Of a stretch of DNA of 64,000 nucleotides, positions 8,220 to 16,911 are shown piece after piece (position 1 is the stretch's first letter; each line of letters opens with the position of its first letter). The notes below the pieces were generated by a model. The model was not told the origin of the DNA. It did not search any database and saw only the letters and a list, made by a program, of their open reading frames with translations. This DNA comes from JACCTU01 sp963788055 (GTDB lineage Bacteria; Actinomycetota; Thermoleophilia; Gaiellales; Gaiellaceae): assembly GCA_963788055.1 (NCBI GenBank), contig CAWBFA010000002.1, forward strand, positions 558,001-622,000. The letters run 5' to 3'. Position numbers and translations under genes: made by a program.

Positions 8220-9260
8220 GTGCGAATCGGCCTGCTCACCGGCGGAGGGGACTGCCCGGGTCTGAACGCGGTCATCCGGGCGGTCGGCCGCAGGTCGTTC
8301 TCCCACGGGCACGAGGTGCTCGGGATCCGAGCCGGGTGGAAGGGGCTCGTCGACGGGCTGATCCAGCCGCTCGGCCCGCGTGAGATCTCCGGGATCCTCC
8401 CCCGTGGCGGGACGATCCTTGGCACCTCGCGGACGAACCCGTTCAGGACGGACTCGGTCGACCGTGTGCTCGCGAACTTCCGGGAGGCCTCGCTCGACGC
8501 CCTCGTCGCGATCGGGGGAGAGGACACGCTCGGCGTCGCTGCCCGGCTCCACCGCGAGCAGGGCTTCCCGGTCGTCGGCGTGCCGAAGACGATCGACAAC
8601 GACCTTTCCGCCACCGACTACACCTTCGGCTTCGACACCGCCGTGACGATCGCGACCGAGGCGATCGACCGGCTGCACACCACGGCCGAGTCGCACAACC
8701 GCGTGATGGTGGTCGAGGTGATGGGCCGCCACACCGGCTGGATCGCGGTGATGAGCGGGATTGCGGGCGGCGCCGACGTGATCCTGATCCCCGAGCAGCC
8801 GATTACCGTCGAGCAGGCTTGCGCGGAGATCCGCCGGCGGCACGAGCGCGGGCTCGACTTCTCGATCGTCGTGGTCAGCGAGGGCTACGAGCTGACCTAC
8901 GACTCGGGCGAGCGGCGCCTCGTCGGCGAGGAGGCGCGCGAGACCGACCAGTTCGGCCACGTGAAGCTCGGCGGCGTCGGCGGGGAGCTAGCCCGCGAGA
9001 TCGAGGAGCGCACCGGCTACGAGACGCGCGTCACCGTGCTCGGCCACGTGCAGCGCGGCGGCTCCCCCACGCCGCGCGACCGGGTGCTGGCGACCCGCTA
9101 CGGGTTGAAGGCCGCCGACCTCGTCGACCAGGGGAGGTTCGGGCGGATGGCTGCGCTGCACGGCGACGACATCGTCGACGTCTCGCTCGACGAGGCGACG
9201 GCCGAGCAGAAGACGGTTCCGTCTGAGTGGTACGACGTCGCGAAAGCGTTCTTCGGCTAA
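8220..9260 (+). CDS. pfkA: 6-phosphofructokinase, probably pyrophosphate-dependent
   Basis: A 346-residue enzyme that phosphorylates fructose 6-phosphate. Phosphate-binding LLTGGGDCPGLNAVIRA opens the protein, GGEDTLG is at 99-105, the catalytic PKTIDND at 122-128 and the substrate loop MGRHTGW at 168-174; the QRGG motif lies near the C-terminus. In this family Asp after GGE/GGD (position 104 in E. coli numbering), together with Lys in PKTIDND, marks PPi-dependent enzymes, whereas ATP-dependent actinobacterial enzymes have Gly there. Both PPi-type residues are present, so I predict PPi as phosphoryl donor and a reversible reaction. The start is GTG; it lies 28 bases after tRNA-Leu. Confidence 0.92.
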   Translation: MRIGLLTGGGDCPGLNAVIRAVGRRSFSHGHEVLGIRAGWKGLVDGLIQPLGPREISGILPRGGTILGTSRTNPFRTDSVDRVLANFREASLDALVAIGGEDTLGVAARLHREQGFPVVGVPKTIDNDLSATDYTFGFDTAVTIATEAIDRLHTTAESHNRVMVVEVMGRHTGWIAVMSGIAGGADVILIPEQPITVEQACAEIRRRHERGLDFSIVVVSEGYELTYDSGERRLVGEEARETDQFGHVKLGGVGGELAREIEERTGYETRVTVLGHVQRGGSPTPRDRVLATRYGLKAADLVDQGRFGRMAALHGDDIVDVSLDEATAEQKTVPSEWYDVAKAFFG

Positions 9261-9271
9261 TAGTTGGTGAG

Positions 9272-9367
9272 GCGCAAGTCATGAATCCGCTCACGCGGAT
9301 CCGCGACCGCTTGGCGCCTAAAGGGCTGCCGCTTCGCGGCCGCTGCCGCAGCGAATTTCACGTCGCC
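9272..9367 (+). repeat. Convergent-junction repeat, copy 2
   Basis: Second copy of the two-hairpin element: GCGCAAGTC, GAATCCGC-TCAC-GCGGATCC hairpin, a CCTAAAGG core and a slightly degenerate GC-rich hairpin (GCTGCCGC-TTC-GCGGCCGC). It fills the gap between the convergent pfk and spermidine-synthase-like genes. Confidence 0.8.
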
Positions 9368-10978
9368 TCAATCGACGATGATGAGCGCGTCGGTCGGCGC
9401 GTAGTCGTCCGTCAGGACCGGGACGTCGCGCGTCGGGACGAGCTTCTCGTAGCGGCCGCCAATCGCCTCGGTCAGGTCAGGGGCTTGCGGGTGCTCCTCC
9501 TTCACCTCGGCCCAGCGCTCCGTTAGGAAGTCGCGGTTCGGCAGGGCCGACGTCCCTGCGACGACGATGATGTTCCTGATCGCGGCCGCGTCGCCCTGGA
9601 GCGCGACCGGGTGCACGGCCACGCTCGGGAAGACCGAGCGGTACGTGCGGTAGAACGCGCGGAAGAGCTTCGAGTTCTGCCCCTCGATGGCGCCGATCAC
9701 GTTCGCGACCACTACGCCGCCCGGTGCGAGTCGGTCGCGCACGAGCTCTAGGAACTCCTGCGTCGTCAGGTGGAACGGCAGCGCGTCCGAGTAGTACGCG
9801 TCGAGCACGATCACGTCCCACCGTCGCTCGTTGCGCTGGAGGTACCGGCGGCCGTCCTCGACCTCGACGGCGAGCCTCGGGTCCTGCGGGAGCGCAAACC
9901 AGCGGCGAGCAACGTCGACGACCTCAGGGTCCAGCTCGACGGCCTGCACCTGCAGGTCGGGGAAGTCCCGCCACGCCCGCTTCGGCGCCGACCCCCCGCC
10001 GAGGCCGACGTAGAGCACGTTCGCGGCCTCCGGGTGGTACGCGAAGGCTAGGGACAGATAGTCGACGTAGTCGAACGGCGTCACGAAGGGGTTGTCGAGC
10101 TGCATGGCGCTCTGGAACGAGCTGTCGAAGCGGAGGTAGCGGTCGCTATCGTCCTCGACGACGGCGATCGAGTGGTATGCGCTGTCCTTGCGGTAGCGCA
10201 CCCGGAAGCCCTCGGTCGCGTAGTCCGTGCTTCCGGCGACGCCTTCCTCGCGGAGGCGGTAGACCGGCGAGAAGTTCTGGGCAGCCGCTGCGGTGAGGGT
10301 GCCGCCCTGTTCCGGCGCGAGCGACGACGAGAGGGCGGCCGCAGCGGCGGCTGCGGCGAGCGCCGCGACGCCCACGATCGGCAGAGCCCGCGCGGCAGCC
10401 ACCAGCGCCGTGCCCGCGAAGAGCACCGCGGCGCCGAGGGCGAGCAGCTCGTTCGTGCCGAGCTCGGGGATCAGCACGAACGCGGTCGCGAACGTGCCGA
10501 CGATGCTCCCGACGGTCGAGACGGCGAAGAGCCGCCCGGCCGTGCGGCCGAGCGTCGCGACGTCGAGCGCCGCGATGCGGACGGCGATCGGCGTCACGGC
10601 GGCGAGCACGACACTCACCGGCCCGAAGAGGATCGTCGCGGCGACGAGCGGGTTCAGGCGCGCGCCGGGGTCCCAATCGACGACGAAGCGGAGGACGCGG
10701 TCGTCCTCGTAGGGGATCGCGAGCACGAGCACCGCTCCGAGCGCCATCACCGCGAGCAGAAGTCCGGTCGACGGCAGCCGGTCGGCGAGCGCGCCGCCGA
10801 GCCAGTACCCGATCGCGAGACCCGTGAGCACGACGCCGATCAGCGCGCCCCAGACGTAGAGAGAGTTGCCGAAGAACGGTGCGAGCACGCGGCTCGAGGC
10901 GATCTCCACGCCGAGCAGCACCGCGCCCGAGACGAAGACCGCGAAGTGCAGCGACGCGCGCTCGACCAAGGCTCTCAC
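9368..10978 (-). CDS. Membrane-anchored spermidine synthase-like methyltransferase-fold protein
   Basis: A 536-residue protein. The N-terminal 220 residues hold about seven hydrophobic segments (VFVSGAVLLGVEIASSRVLAPFFG opens the first). The C-terminal half is a spermidine-synthase-type Rossmann domain: VLYVGLGGGSAPK, a QAVELDPEVVDVARRWF acidic binding motif and DVIVLDAYYSDALPFHLTT. Such fusions of a transporter-like membrane part with a spermine/spermidine synthase domain are common in actinobacteria, and their substrate is usually unknown; no other polyamine genes are seen here. The GTG start forms a GTGA overlap with the stop of the upstream glycosyltransferase gene (10975-10978), so the two are coupled. 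Confidence 0.85.
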   Translation of the reverse strand: MRALVERASLHFAVFVSGAVLLGVEIASSRVLAPFFGNSLYVWGALIGVVLTGLAIGYWLGGALADRLPSTGLLLAVMALGAVLVLAIPYEDDRVLRFVVDWDPGARLNPLVAATILFGPVSVVLAAVTPIAVRIAALDVATLGRTAGRLFAVSTVGSIVGTFATAFVLIPELGTNELLALGAAVLFAGTALVAAARALPIVGVAALAAAAAAAALSSSLAPEQGGTLTAAAAQNFSPVYRLREEGVAGSTDYATEGFRVRYRKDSAYHSIAVVEDDSDRYLRFDSSFQSAMQLDNPFVTPFDYVDYLSLAFAYHPEAANVLYVGLGGGSAPKRAWRDFPDLQVQAVELDPEVVDVARRWFALPQDPRLAVEVEDGRRYLQRNERRWDVIVLDAYYSDALPFHLTTQEFLELVRDRLAPGGVVVANVIGAIEGQNSKLFRAFYRTYRSVFPSVAVHPVALQGDAAAIRNIIVVAGTSALPNRDFLTERWAEVKEEHPQAPDLTEAIGGRYEKLVPTRDVPVLTDDYAPTDALIIVD

Positions 10979-12162
10979 CGTCTGGACGGTAGCCGGTGCA
11001 AGGAAACCCACGGCCCTGGTGCCGCACCCCTGACCTCCCGCTCGACGAGCGGGACGACTGCCGCCCCCGTGTCGGTCTCGGTCAGTTCCCGCGTGTCGCG
11101 CACCGTCCAGGCGAAGGGCACGACGAGGAGGAGCAGCGTCACGGGCGCGAACGACCGGAACCGGCCTGCGAGCACGCCGAGGACCGGGACGAGCGGCAGC
11201 ACGTAGCGGTCGAAATGCGAATCGAGTGGGAGAAGCGCAAGGAAGTAGACGGCGACGAACGACGCGAGGACGCGATCCGCGCGGTCGCGGCGGGCGACCG
11301 CCACGGCGAGGCCGATCAGCGCGACGACGAGCGCCGGGCCGAGCGCGTCCCAGAGGTCGGCCGAGAACGCGACGGCCGAGAACGAGCCGTCGTCGGCGCC
11401 GAGCGAACCCGTCCTGGCGCGAGACAGGCTGCGCCACAGGTCCGAAGCGGCCGTCCCCAGGTGGACGATGGCGAACGGGCTCGCGACGACGAAGCCGGCA
11501 AGCGCGAGCCCCCCGGCGTACGCAACCCGCCGCCACTGACCCCACGCCGCGACCGCGAGCGGGACGAGGAGGAGTGCCCCCGGCCACTTCGCAGCGGTTG
11601 CAGCGCCGATCGCCAGCCCCGCCAACTCGAACCGGCGTGTGACCAAGAGTCCAAGAGCAACTGTGACGAGCGTCGTGAGCAGCACATCGGTCACCGCCAT
11701 CCGGGAGTACGCGACGTGCACGCCTGCGACCGCGGTCGCGACGGCGCCGACACCTCCCGCGAGGACGCCGTACGAGCGCTCCCCGAGCCACCACGCCGAC
11801 GCCACGCCCGCGAGCCCGATCACGACGCCCACTGCGCGTGCTGTGAGGTAAGAGGGCGCGTCGTGCCACGCCTGGAACGGCATCTGAACGTAGAAGAACA
11901 GGCTGGGCCAGTCGAAGAACGGGTTCGGGTCGGGGCCGGCCCCGTGCGTCATCGCCCACGCGCGTGGAACGACGAGCTGTTCGTCAGGATTCAGGAGCGC
12001 CACGTTGGGCAGGCCGTAGCGCACGCCGACGAGGCGGAGCGCGGCCGCGCCGACGAGGATGAGCGCGAGGATCGTCGCCGGGCCGCCCCAGCGGGACTCG
12101 GGTTCAGCGGTCGAGCCGGTCACTGTCGTGATGCTGGGGGCCGCGAGATGCAAGCTCGGCAA
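10975..12162 (-). CDS. GT39-type (dolichyl-phosphate-mannose-like) membrane glycosyltransferase
   Basis: A protein of up to 395 residues with about ten hydrophobic segments. The first periplasmic loop contains the acidic motif LLNPDEQLVV, and further on come ARAVGVVIGLAG and FDRYVLPLVPVLGVLAG, the layout of family 39 glycosyltransferases that take lipid-linked sugars. It lacks a long soluble C-terminal domain. The start is uncertain: TTG at 12162 gives the longest form, and GTG at 12123, with a CAGCAT box seven bases before it, is an alternative that keeps all membrane segments. It overlaps the next gene by four bases. The acceptor is unknown. Confidence 0.75.
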   Translation of the reverse strand: MPSLHLAAPSITTVTGSTAEPESRWGGPATILALILVGAAALRLVGVRYGLPNVALLNPDEQLVVPRAWAMTHGAGPDPNPFFDWPSLFFYVQMPFQAWHDAPSYLTARAVGVVIGLAGVASAWWLGERSYGVLAGGVGAVATAVAGVHVAYSRMAVTDVLLTTLVTVALGLLVTRRFELAGLAIGAATAAKWPGALLLVPLAVAAWGQWRRVAYAGGLALAGFVVASPFAIVHLGTAASDLWRSLSRARTGSLGADDGSFSAVAFSADLWDALGPALVVALIGLAVAVARRDRADRVLASFVAVYFLALLPLDSHFDRYVLPLVPVLGVLAGRFRSFAPVTLLLLVVPFAWTVRDTRELTETDTGAAVVPLVEREVRGAAPGPWVSLHRLPSRR

Positions 12163-12268
12163 GAACGCAGGGAGCGGTAAGGCTCATCAGCCTGACCGCG
12201 ACAGAGGACGCGGCCGAGCGCAGTCAGCTCGTGGGGCCCCAGCGCGCGACGGTGGCCGGTTCGGCCGC

Positions 12269-12859
12269 TCAAACTTGGGGAGGCTCGGCACCGACGAGCT
12301 CGCGTACGTCGCTCGCGTTCACGACGACCGCGTCCACCCCGGCGCGCTCGAGCGCCTCGACCTCGTCGTGCGTCGCGTCCGGAAGGTTGGCGACTGCGAG
12401 CTTTCCGGCCGGCACGTCCGGGAGCAACTCGAGCACGTGGTCGATCCCGGCCGCGTCCGGGTCGTGCGGCTCTCCAGCGAGCATGAAGATCTCGGGGTCG
12501 ACGTGCTCGAGCGTCGCCTGCAGCTCCTCCTCGTCGTGCACCTCGACGACGCTGTCGAGGCCCAGCTCGAGGCCGCGTGCGAGGTCGTCGGCGAGACGCT
12601 GCCAGTCCTCTCCGTAGCTGTGCGCGACGAGCAGGCAGGCGTCTGCTCCGGCGGCATCCGCTGAATCGGGGCTGCCCGGCCAGAGAATCGGGAGCTCGGT
12701 CGCTTCGCGAAACGCGCCCAGTTTCCCGACGACGACGCCGTCCGCGCCCTGTACCTCGGCGGCGCCGGCAGCCTCGGGGGTGGCGACCTCGACGAGCACG
12801 GAGATGCCGTCGCCCTCGGAGATCGCCAGGCTGAGCCTGCGGGTACCTCGCTCGTTCAT
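12269..12859 (-). CDS. TIM-barrel protein related to indole-3-glycerol-phosphate synthase, degenerate
   Basis: A 196-residue protein. The middle VVEVHDEEELQATLEHVDPEIFML and the end AGVDAVVVNASDVRELVG resemble the second half of TrpC barrels, where the corresponding text reads LVEVHDEEEL and AGADAVLVG. The first strands (ISVLVEVATPEAAGAAEVQGADGVVVG) are also barrel-like. The usual catalytic lysines and the INNRNL phosphate loop are absent, so it is unlikely to make tryptophan. I chose the ATG at 12859; the longer upstream frame is low-complexity arginine-rich and overlaps the divergent promoter. A TAGCAT box lies eight bases before the start. The function is unknown. Confidence 0.6.
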   Translation of the reverse strand: MNERGTRRLSLAISEGDGISVLVEVATPEAAGAAEVQGADGVVVGKLGAFREATELPILWPGSPDSADAAGADACLLVAHSYGEDWQRLADDLARGLELGLDSVVEVHDEEELQATLEHVDPEIFMLAGEPHDPDAAGIDHVLELLPDVPAGKLAVANLPDATHDEVEALERAGVDAVVVNASDVRELVGAEPPQV

Positions 12860-12917
12860 GCCGGGGGATGCTAACTGCGTGATTGCGTGACGCCTTCGGC
12901 GACGGCAGACTCCCTGC

Positions 12918-13508
12918 ATGGCGGGGGAACAGCGTCCGGCGCTCCGCATCTCAGACGCGGAGCGTGAGCGGGCCGTCCGGACGCTCGGGGAGCACCACGC
13001 GGTCGGTCGCCTAACCTACGAGGAGTTCGTCGAGCGCATGGACCTCGCGTATGAGGCGCGCACGCACGAGCAGCTCGACGTGCTGACCGCCGACCTGCCC
13101 GTGGGGCCCGCCGCGCAGTCACGACCGCAGAATCGCCGCTGGCTCGTCTCTGTCATGGGCGGCAACGAGCGCGCAGAGGACGTCGCGCCCGAGGAGACCG
13201 TGATCGTCGACCTGATGGGAGGCAGCGACCTCGATCTCCGCGGTGCGAGCTTCCCGGCCGGCGAGACGACCGTGACTGCGATCGCGGTCATGGGGGGCTC
13301 GACGATCTGGGTGCCCGAAGGTGCGCGGGTCCAGCTCTCCGGCTTTGCCCTGATGGGCGGCAACAGCAACCGTGTTCCCACGGCCTCGGCGAGCTCGGGG
13401 CCACTGATCCGGATCAAGGCGTGGTCGTTGATGGGCGGGATCGACGTCAGGAGCGGCTCGCGGCGCAGCGACCGCAAGCGGGCGCTTCCTCCGCCGCCGC
13501 AGCTCTAG
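12918..13508 (+). CDS. DUF1707 / LiaF-type (DUF2154) domain protein
   Basis: A 196-residue protein. Residues 8-60 match DUF1707 (RISDAERERAVRTLGEHHAVGRLTYEEF with LYEARTHxxLDVLTADLP-like ending). The C-terminal part contains four repeats around the text MGG (VSVMGG, VDLMGG, IAVMGG, FALMGG, SLMGG), typical of the beta-helical LiaF-like domain of cell-envelope stress proteins. There is no membrane segment and no signal peptide, so it is probably cytoplasmic or peripheral. It is divergent from the IGPS-like gene, with 58 bases between the starts, and ends four bases before the convergent ALDH-like gene. Confidence 0.82.
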   Translation: MAGEQRPALRISDAERERAVRTLGEHHAVGRLTYEEFVERMDLAYEARTHEQLDVLTADLPVGPAAQSRPQNRRWLVSVMGGNERAEDVAPEETVIVDLMGGSDLDLRGASFPAGETTVTAIAVMGGSTIWVPEGARVQLSGFALMGGNSNRVPTASASSGPLIRIKAWSLMGGIDVRSGSRRSDRKRALPPPPQL

Positions 13509-13512
13509 CGGA

Positions 13513-14314
13513 TTATCGCCCGATCGGGTGCCAGACCGTCTTCAGCTCGAGGAAGTCCGCGATCTGCCAGGCGCTCTGGCCGTCGGCCTGGCCACGCACG
13601 ACGCGCTTCACGTTGTCGGCTGCGAGCCGCTCGACATCGGCGGAGAGCCCGTCCGCGCCCGTCACGTCGATCGCGTTGACGTCCATGTGCCCCGCGAGCC
13701 ACGGCGCAAGCTCTTCGCGGTAGCCGGTGAGGATGTTGACCGCGCCTCCAGGCACGTCAGAGGTCGCGAGCACCTCCGCAAGCTCGATCGCCGCGAGCGG
13801 GTGTGTCTCCGAGGCGACCGCGACGACCGCGTTGCCTCCGACGAGCACGGGAGCGATCCGGGAGATCAGCCCCGCGAGCGCGCGGCTCGTCCGGCGCGAG
13901 CACGCCAACGACGCCGGTGGGCTCGGGGACCGTGAAGTTGAAGTACGGGCCTGCAACGGGGTTGGAGCCGCCGAGCACCTGCGGGAGCTTGTCCGCCCAC
14001 CCCGCGTACCAGACGACGCGGTCGATCGCGCGGTCGACCTCCTTCTTCCCCGAGCTGATCGCCGCGAACTCGTCGCGGCGCGCCTCCATCATCTCCGCGA
14101 CCCGGTAGAGCACCTGTCCGCGGTTGTAGGCGGTCATCGACGACCACTTCGCGTAACCGTCGCGCGCGGCGCGGACCGCGTCGCGCACGTCCTTGCGCGA
14201 GGCGCGCGCGACGTTCTGCCCTTCGGCCTCGAACGTGCGCCCGGACTCGGAGCGCGGGAACGCGCCGCCGATGTAGAGCTTGTACGTCTTCTTGACGGGC
14301 AGGCGGTCAGCCAC
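13513..14314 (-). pseudogene. Truncated-type aldehyde dehydrogenase-like partner, frameshifted
   Basis: Starts at GTG 14314 in a GTGGCTGA overlap with the upstream ALDH stop. The first frame reads MADRLPVKKTYKLYIGG through VVGVLAPDEP, and the continuation LAGLISRIAPVLVGGNAVVAVASE lies in another frame. Dropping one C in the stretch 13873-13888 restores an unbroken 266-residue protein. Even when repaired it has only the NAD-binding half and a shortened end; the catalytic cysteine and glutamate region is absent. Such inactive ALDH halves next to a full ALDH resemble the second domain of ALDH16. The frameshift may be a sequencing error, as other genes in this window show the same defect. Confidence 0.72.
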
Positions 14315-15797
14315 CGAACGCCTCCGAGTCGAACTTGAGGTACGGCTCGAGGCCGTGCTTCCCGCCCTCTCGGCCGTAGCCGGACTCCTTGTAGCCGCCG
14401 AACGGCGACGTCGGGTCGAAGCGGTTGTAGGTGTTCGCCCAGACGACGCCGGCACGCAACTGCTCCGCCATCCAGAGGATGCGCGAGCCCTTCTCCGTCC
14501 AGACGCCCGCGCTGAGGCCGTACGGCGTGTTGTTCGCCTTCTCGACCGCCTCCTCGGGCGTGCGGAAGGTGAGCACCGACAGGACCGGCCCGAAGATCTC
14601 CTCCTGCGCGATCCGGTAGCTCTGCGCGACGTTCGTGAAGACGGTCGGAACGAACCAGTAGCCCTTCTCCGGCAGGCGGCACGGCGGCTGGTAGATCTCT
14701 GCGCCTTCCTCCTTGCCCGTCTCGACGAGCTCGGTGATCTTGTCGAGCTGCATCTTCGAGTTGATCGCGCCGACGTCGGTGTTCTTGTCGAGCGGGTCGC
14801 CGACGCGGAGCGTGGTCAGCCGCCGCTTGAGCTTCTCGATCACGGCCTCGGAGATCGACTCCTGCACGAGCAGCCGCGAGCCCGCACAGCACACGTGGCC
14901 CTGGTTGAAGTAGATCCCGTTCACGATCCCCTCGACGGCCTGGTCGAGCGCGGCGTCGTCGAAGATCACGTTCGCCGCCTTCCCGCCGAGCTCGAGTGTG
15001 AGCTTCTTGCCCGTGCCCGCGAGCTCCCGCTGGATCGCCTTTCCGACCTCCGTCGAGCCGGTGAACGCGATCTTGTCGACGCCCTCGTGCTTGACGAGCG
15101 CCGCGCCGGTGCTGCCGTCGCCGGTGACGATGTTGACGACACCGGGCGGCAGCTCCGCCTGGCGCAGCACGTCGCAGAAGAGGAGCGCGGTCAGCGGTGT
15201 CGTCTCCGCGGGCTTGAGCACGACGGTGTTCCCGCACGCGAGCGCCGGTGCGATCTTCCACGACAGCATGAGCAGCGGGAAGTTCCACGGGATGATCTGC
15301 CCCGCGACGCCGACCGGCTTCGGACTTCGGTTCGGGAACGCGTACTCGAGCTTGTCGGCCCAGCCGGCGTAGTAGAAGAAGTGTGCAGCTGCGAGCGGGA
15401 GGTCGACGTCGCGCGATTCCTTGATCGGCTTGCCGCCGTTCAGCGACTCGAGCACCGCGAACTCGCGCGAGCGCTCCTGCAGGATGCGCGCGATGCGGAA
15501 GAGGTACTTGGCCCGCTCGGAGCCCGGAAGGCTCGACCATCCGTCCTCGTACGCTGCACGTGCGGCCTTGACCGCGAGGTCGACCTCTTCGGGCGTCGCC
15601 TCGCCGACTTCGGCGAGGACCTCCTCTGTGGCGGGGCTGATCGTCGCGTACGCCTTCTTCGGCTCGAGCCACTCGCCGCCGATGAAGTGGCCATAGCGCT
15701 CCCGGAGCTGGACGACGTCGCGCGACTCGGGCGCCGGCGCGTACGACCACTCGGAGGGGACCGGGGCGCGGTCCTGCTTTCGCTCGAGGTCAGTCAA
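14307..15797 (-). CDS. Aldehyde dehydrogenase (NAD(P)+-dependent family)
   Basis: A 496-residue full-length ALDH. The NAD-binding region has IIPWNFPLLML, the nucleotide loop FTGSTEVGKAI, the catalytic glutamate in LELGGKAANVIF and the catalytic cysteine in NQGHVCCAGSRLLV; EEIFGPVLSVL and PFGGYKESGYGRE follow. It oxidises an aldehyde to the acid. Its TTG start overlaps the deoC stop by eight bases (TTGACTGA, 15790-15797), and the inactive ALDH half follows in a similar overlap. Acetaldehyde released by DeoC is a plausible substrate; this rests on gene context only. Confidence 0.92.
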   Translation of the reverse strand: MTDLERKQDRAPVPSEWSYAPAPESRDVVQLRERYGHFIGGEWLEPKKAYATISPATEEVLAEVGEATPEEVDLAVKAARAAYEDGWSSLPGSERAKYLFRIARILQERSREFAVLESLNGGKPIKESRDVDLPLAAAHFFYYAGWADKLEYAFPNRSPKPVGVAGQIIPWNFPLLMLSWKIAPALACGNTVVLKPAETTPLTALLFCDVLRQAELPPGVVNIVTGDGSTGAALVKHEGVDKIAFTGSTEVGKAIQRELAGTGKKLTLELGGKAANVIFDDAALDQAVEGIVNGIYFNQGHVCCAGSRLLVQESISEAVIEKLKRRLTTLRVGDPLDKNTDVGAINSKMQLDKITELVETGKEEGAEIYQPPCRLPEKGYWFVPTVFTNVAQSYRIAQEEIFGPVLSVLTFRTPEEAVEKANNTPYGLSAGVWTEKGSRILWMAEQLRAGVVWANTYNRFDPTSPFGGYKESGYGREGGKHGLEPYLKFDSEAFGG

Positions 15798-16728
15798 TGG
15801 TGAAGTAGTCGGGGCCCTGGTAGTGGCCCGTCTTTTCCTTGCGGATCTGCATCAGCACGTCGTTTAGGAGCGACGAGGCTCCGAAGCGGTGGAGGTCAGG
15901 CGTCATCCAGTCGGGGCCAAGAGTCTCGTGCACCAACACGAGGTGCTGCACGGCCTGCTTCGCGTTTCGCACGCCGCCGGCCGGCTTGAACCCGACGACC
16001 CGCCCCGTCTCGTCGTGGACGTCGCGGATCGCCTCGAGCATCACAAGCGCGACCGGCAGGGTCGCGGCAGGCGAGATCTTGCCTGTCGAGGTCTTGATGA
16101 AGTCGGCGCCCGCCGCCATCGCGAGGAGTGACGCCCGGCGGACGTTGTCGTAGGTACCGAGCTCCCCGGTCTCCAGGATCACCTTGAGGTGTAGGTCGGC
16201 GGCCGCTTCCTTGACCCGGACGATCTCGTCGTAGACCTTCGCGTAACGGCCCGAGAGGAAGGCGCCGCGGTCGATCACCATGTCGATCTCGTCGGCCCCG
16301 AGCTCGATCGCGGAGCGAACGTCGGCGAGTTTGACCTCGAGCGGGTACTGGCCCGATGGAAACCCCGTCGCGACCGACGCGACCTTGACGCCGCTGTCGC
16401 CGAGTTTCTCCTTGGCGACCGGGACGAGGTTCGGGTACACGCAAACCGCCGCAACCGGGGGGACCGTGGGGTCGACTGGATCAGGACGCATCGCCTTCGA
16501 GCAGAGCGCGGCGACCTTGCCCGGCGTGTCGGCGCCCTCGAGCGTCGTCAGGTCCATCATCCGGATCGCGAGATCGAGAGCGAAGAGCTTCGACTCGCGC
16601 TTGATCGAGCGCTTCGCGAGCGACGCGGCGCGCTCTTCGACTGCGACCTGGTCGATCGAGCCGATGCGCGGCAGCCGAGGCTCGAGCGGAAGCTCGAAAC
16701 CGCGCGGCAGGGCAGGCGCCTGGGCCAT
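15790..16728 (-). CDS. deoC: Deoxyribose-phosphate aldolase
   Basis: A 312-residue class I aldolase that cleaves 2-deoxyribose 5-phosphate into glyceraldehyde 3-phosphate and acetaldehyde. The Schiff-base lysine is in GADFIKTSTGK; ADEIDMVIDRGAFLSG and VGFKPAGGVRN (second essential lysine) are conserved. It is longer than the roughly 220-residue E. coli-like short forms, with an N-terminal extension of about 60 residues. The ATG at 16728 is preceded by TACACT at six bases, so I took it rather than the longer in-frame start at 16788. It is first of a three-gene coupled operon deoC-ALDH-ALDH-like, a deoxynucleoside degradation module. Confidence 0.93.
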   Translation of the reverse strand: MAQAPALPRGFELPLEPRLPRIGSIDQVAVEERAASLAKRSIKRESKLFALDLAIRMMDLTTLEGADTPGKVAALCSKAMRPDPVDPTVPPVAAVCVYPNLVPVAKEKLGDSGVKVASVATGFPSGQYPLEVKLADVRSAIELGADEIDMVIDRGAFLSGRYAKVYDEIVRVKEAAADLHLKVILETGELGTYDNVRRASLLAMAAGADFIKTSTGKISPAATLPVALVMLEAIRDVHDETGRVVGFKPAGGVRNAKQAVQHLVLVHETLGPDWMTPDLHRFGASSLLNDVLMQIRKEKTGHYQGPDYFTID

Positions 16729-16734
16729 GCGTCG

Positions 16735-16740
16735 AGTGTA
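16735..16740 (-). promoter_or_regulatory. -10 box of the deoC operon, leaderless type
   Basis: TACACT on the minus strand ends six bases before the deoC ATG, and no Shine-Dalgarno is present. Confidence 0.5.
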
Positions 16741-16911
16741 GCTCCGCCGTCCGGGCCGACCGTCATCGTTGCCGCGCAATGCGACCAAACCGCCGTGTGA
16801 TCAGGCCTCGCGCCGTCCGTCCCGCGTGTCATCCCTGTGCGAAGCGTCGCCGGCCGTGCGCACCGCGCCGCCGCCGCGTCTAGCAATCGAGCAGACGGGA
16901 AGGGCACGTCC

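Noticed and set aside
9368..11959. An 863-residue spermidine-synthase-like protein
   Set aside because: The first 300 residues are out-of-frame reading of the glycosyltransferase gene; the true start is GTG 10978 in a GTGA overlap.
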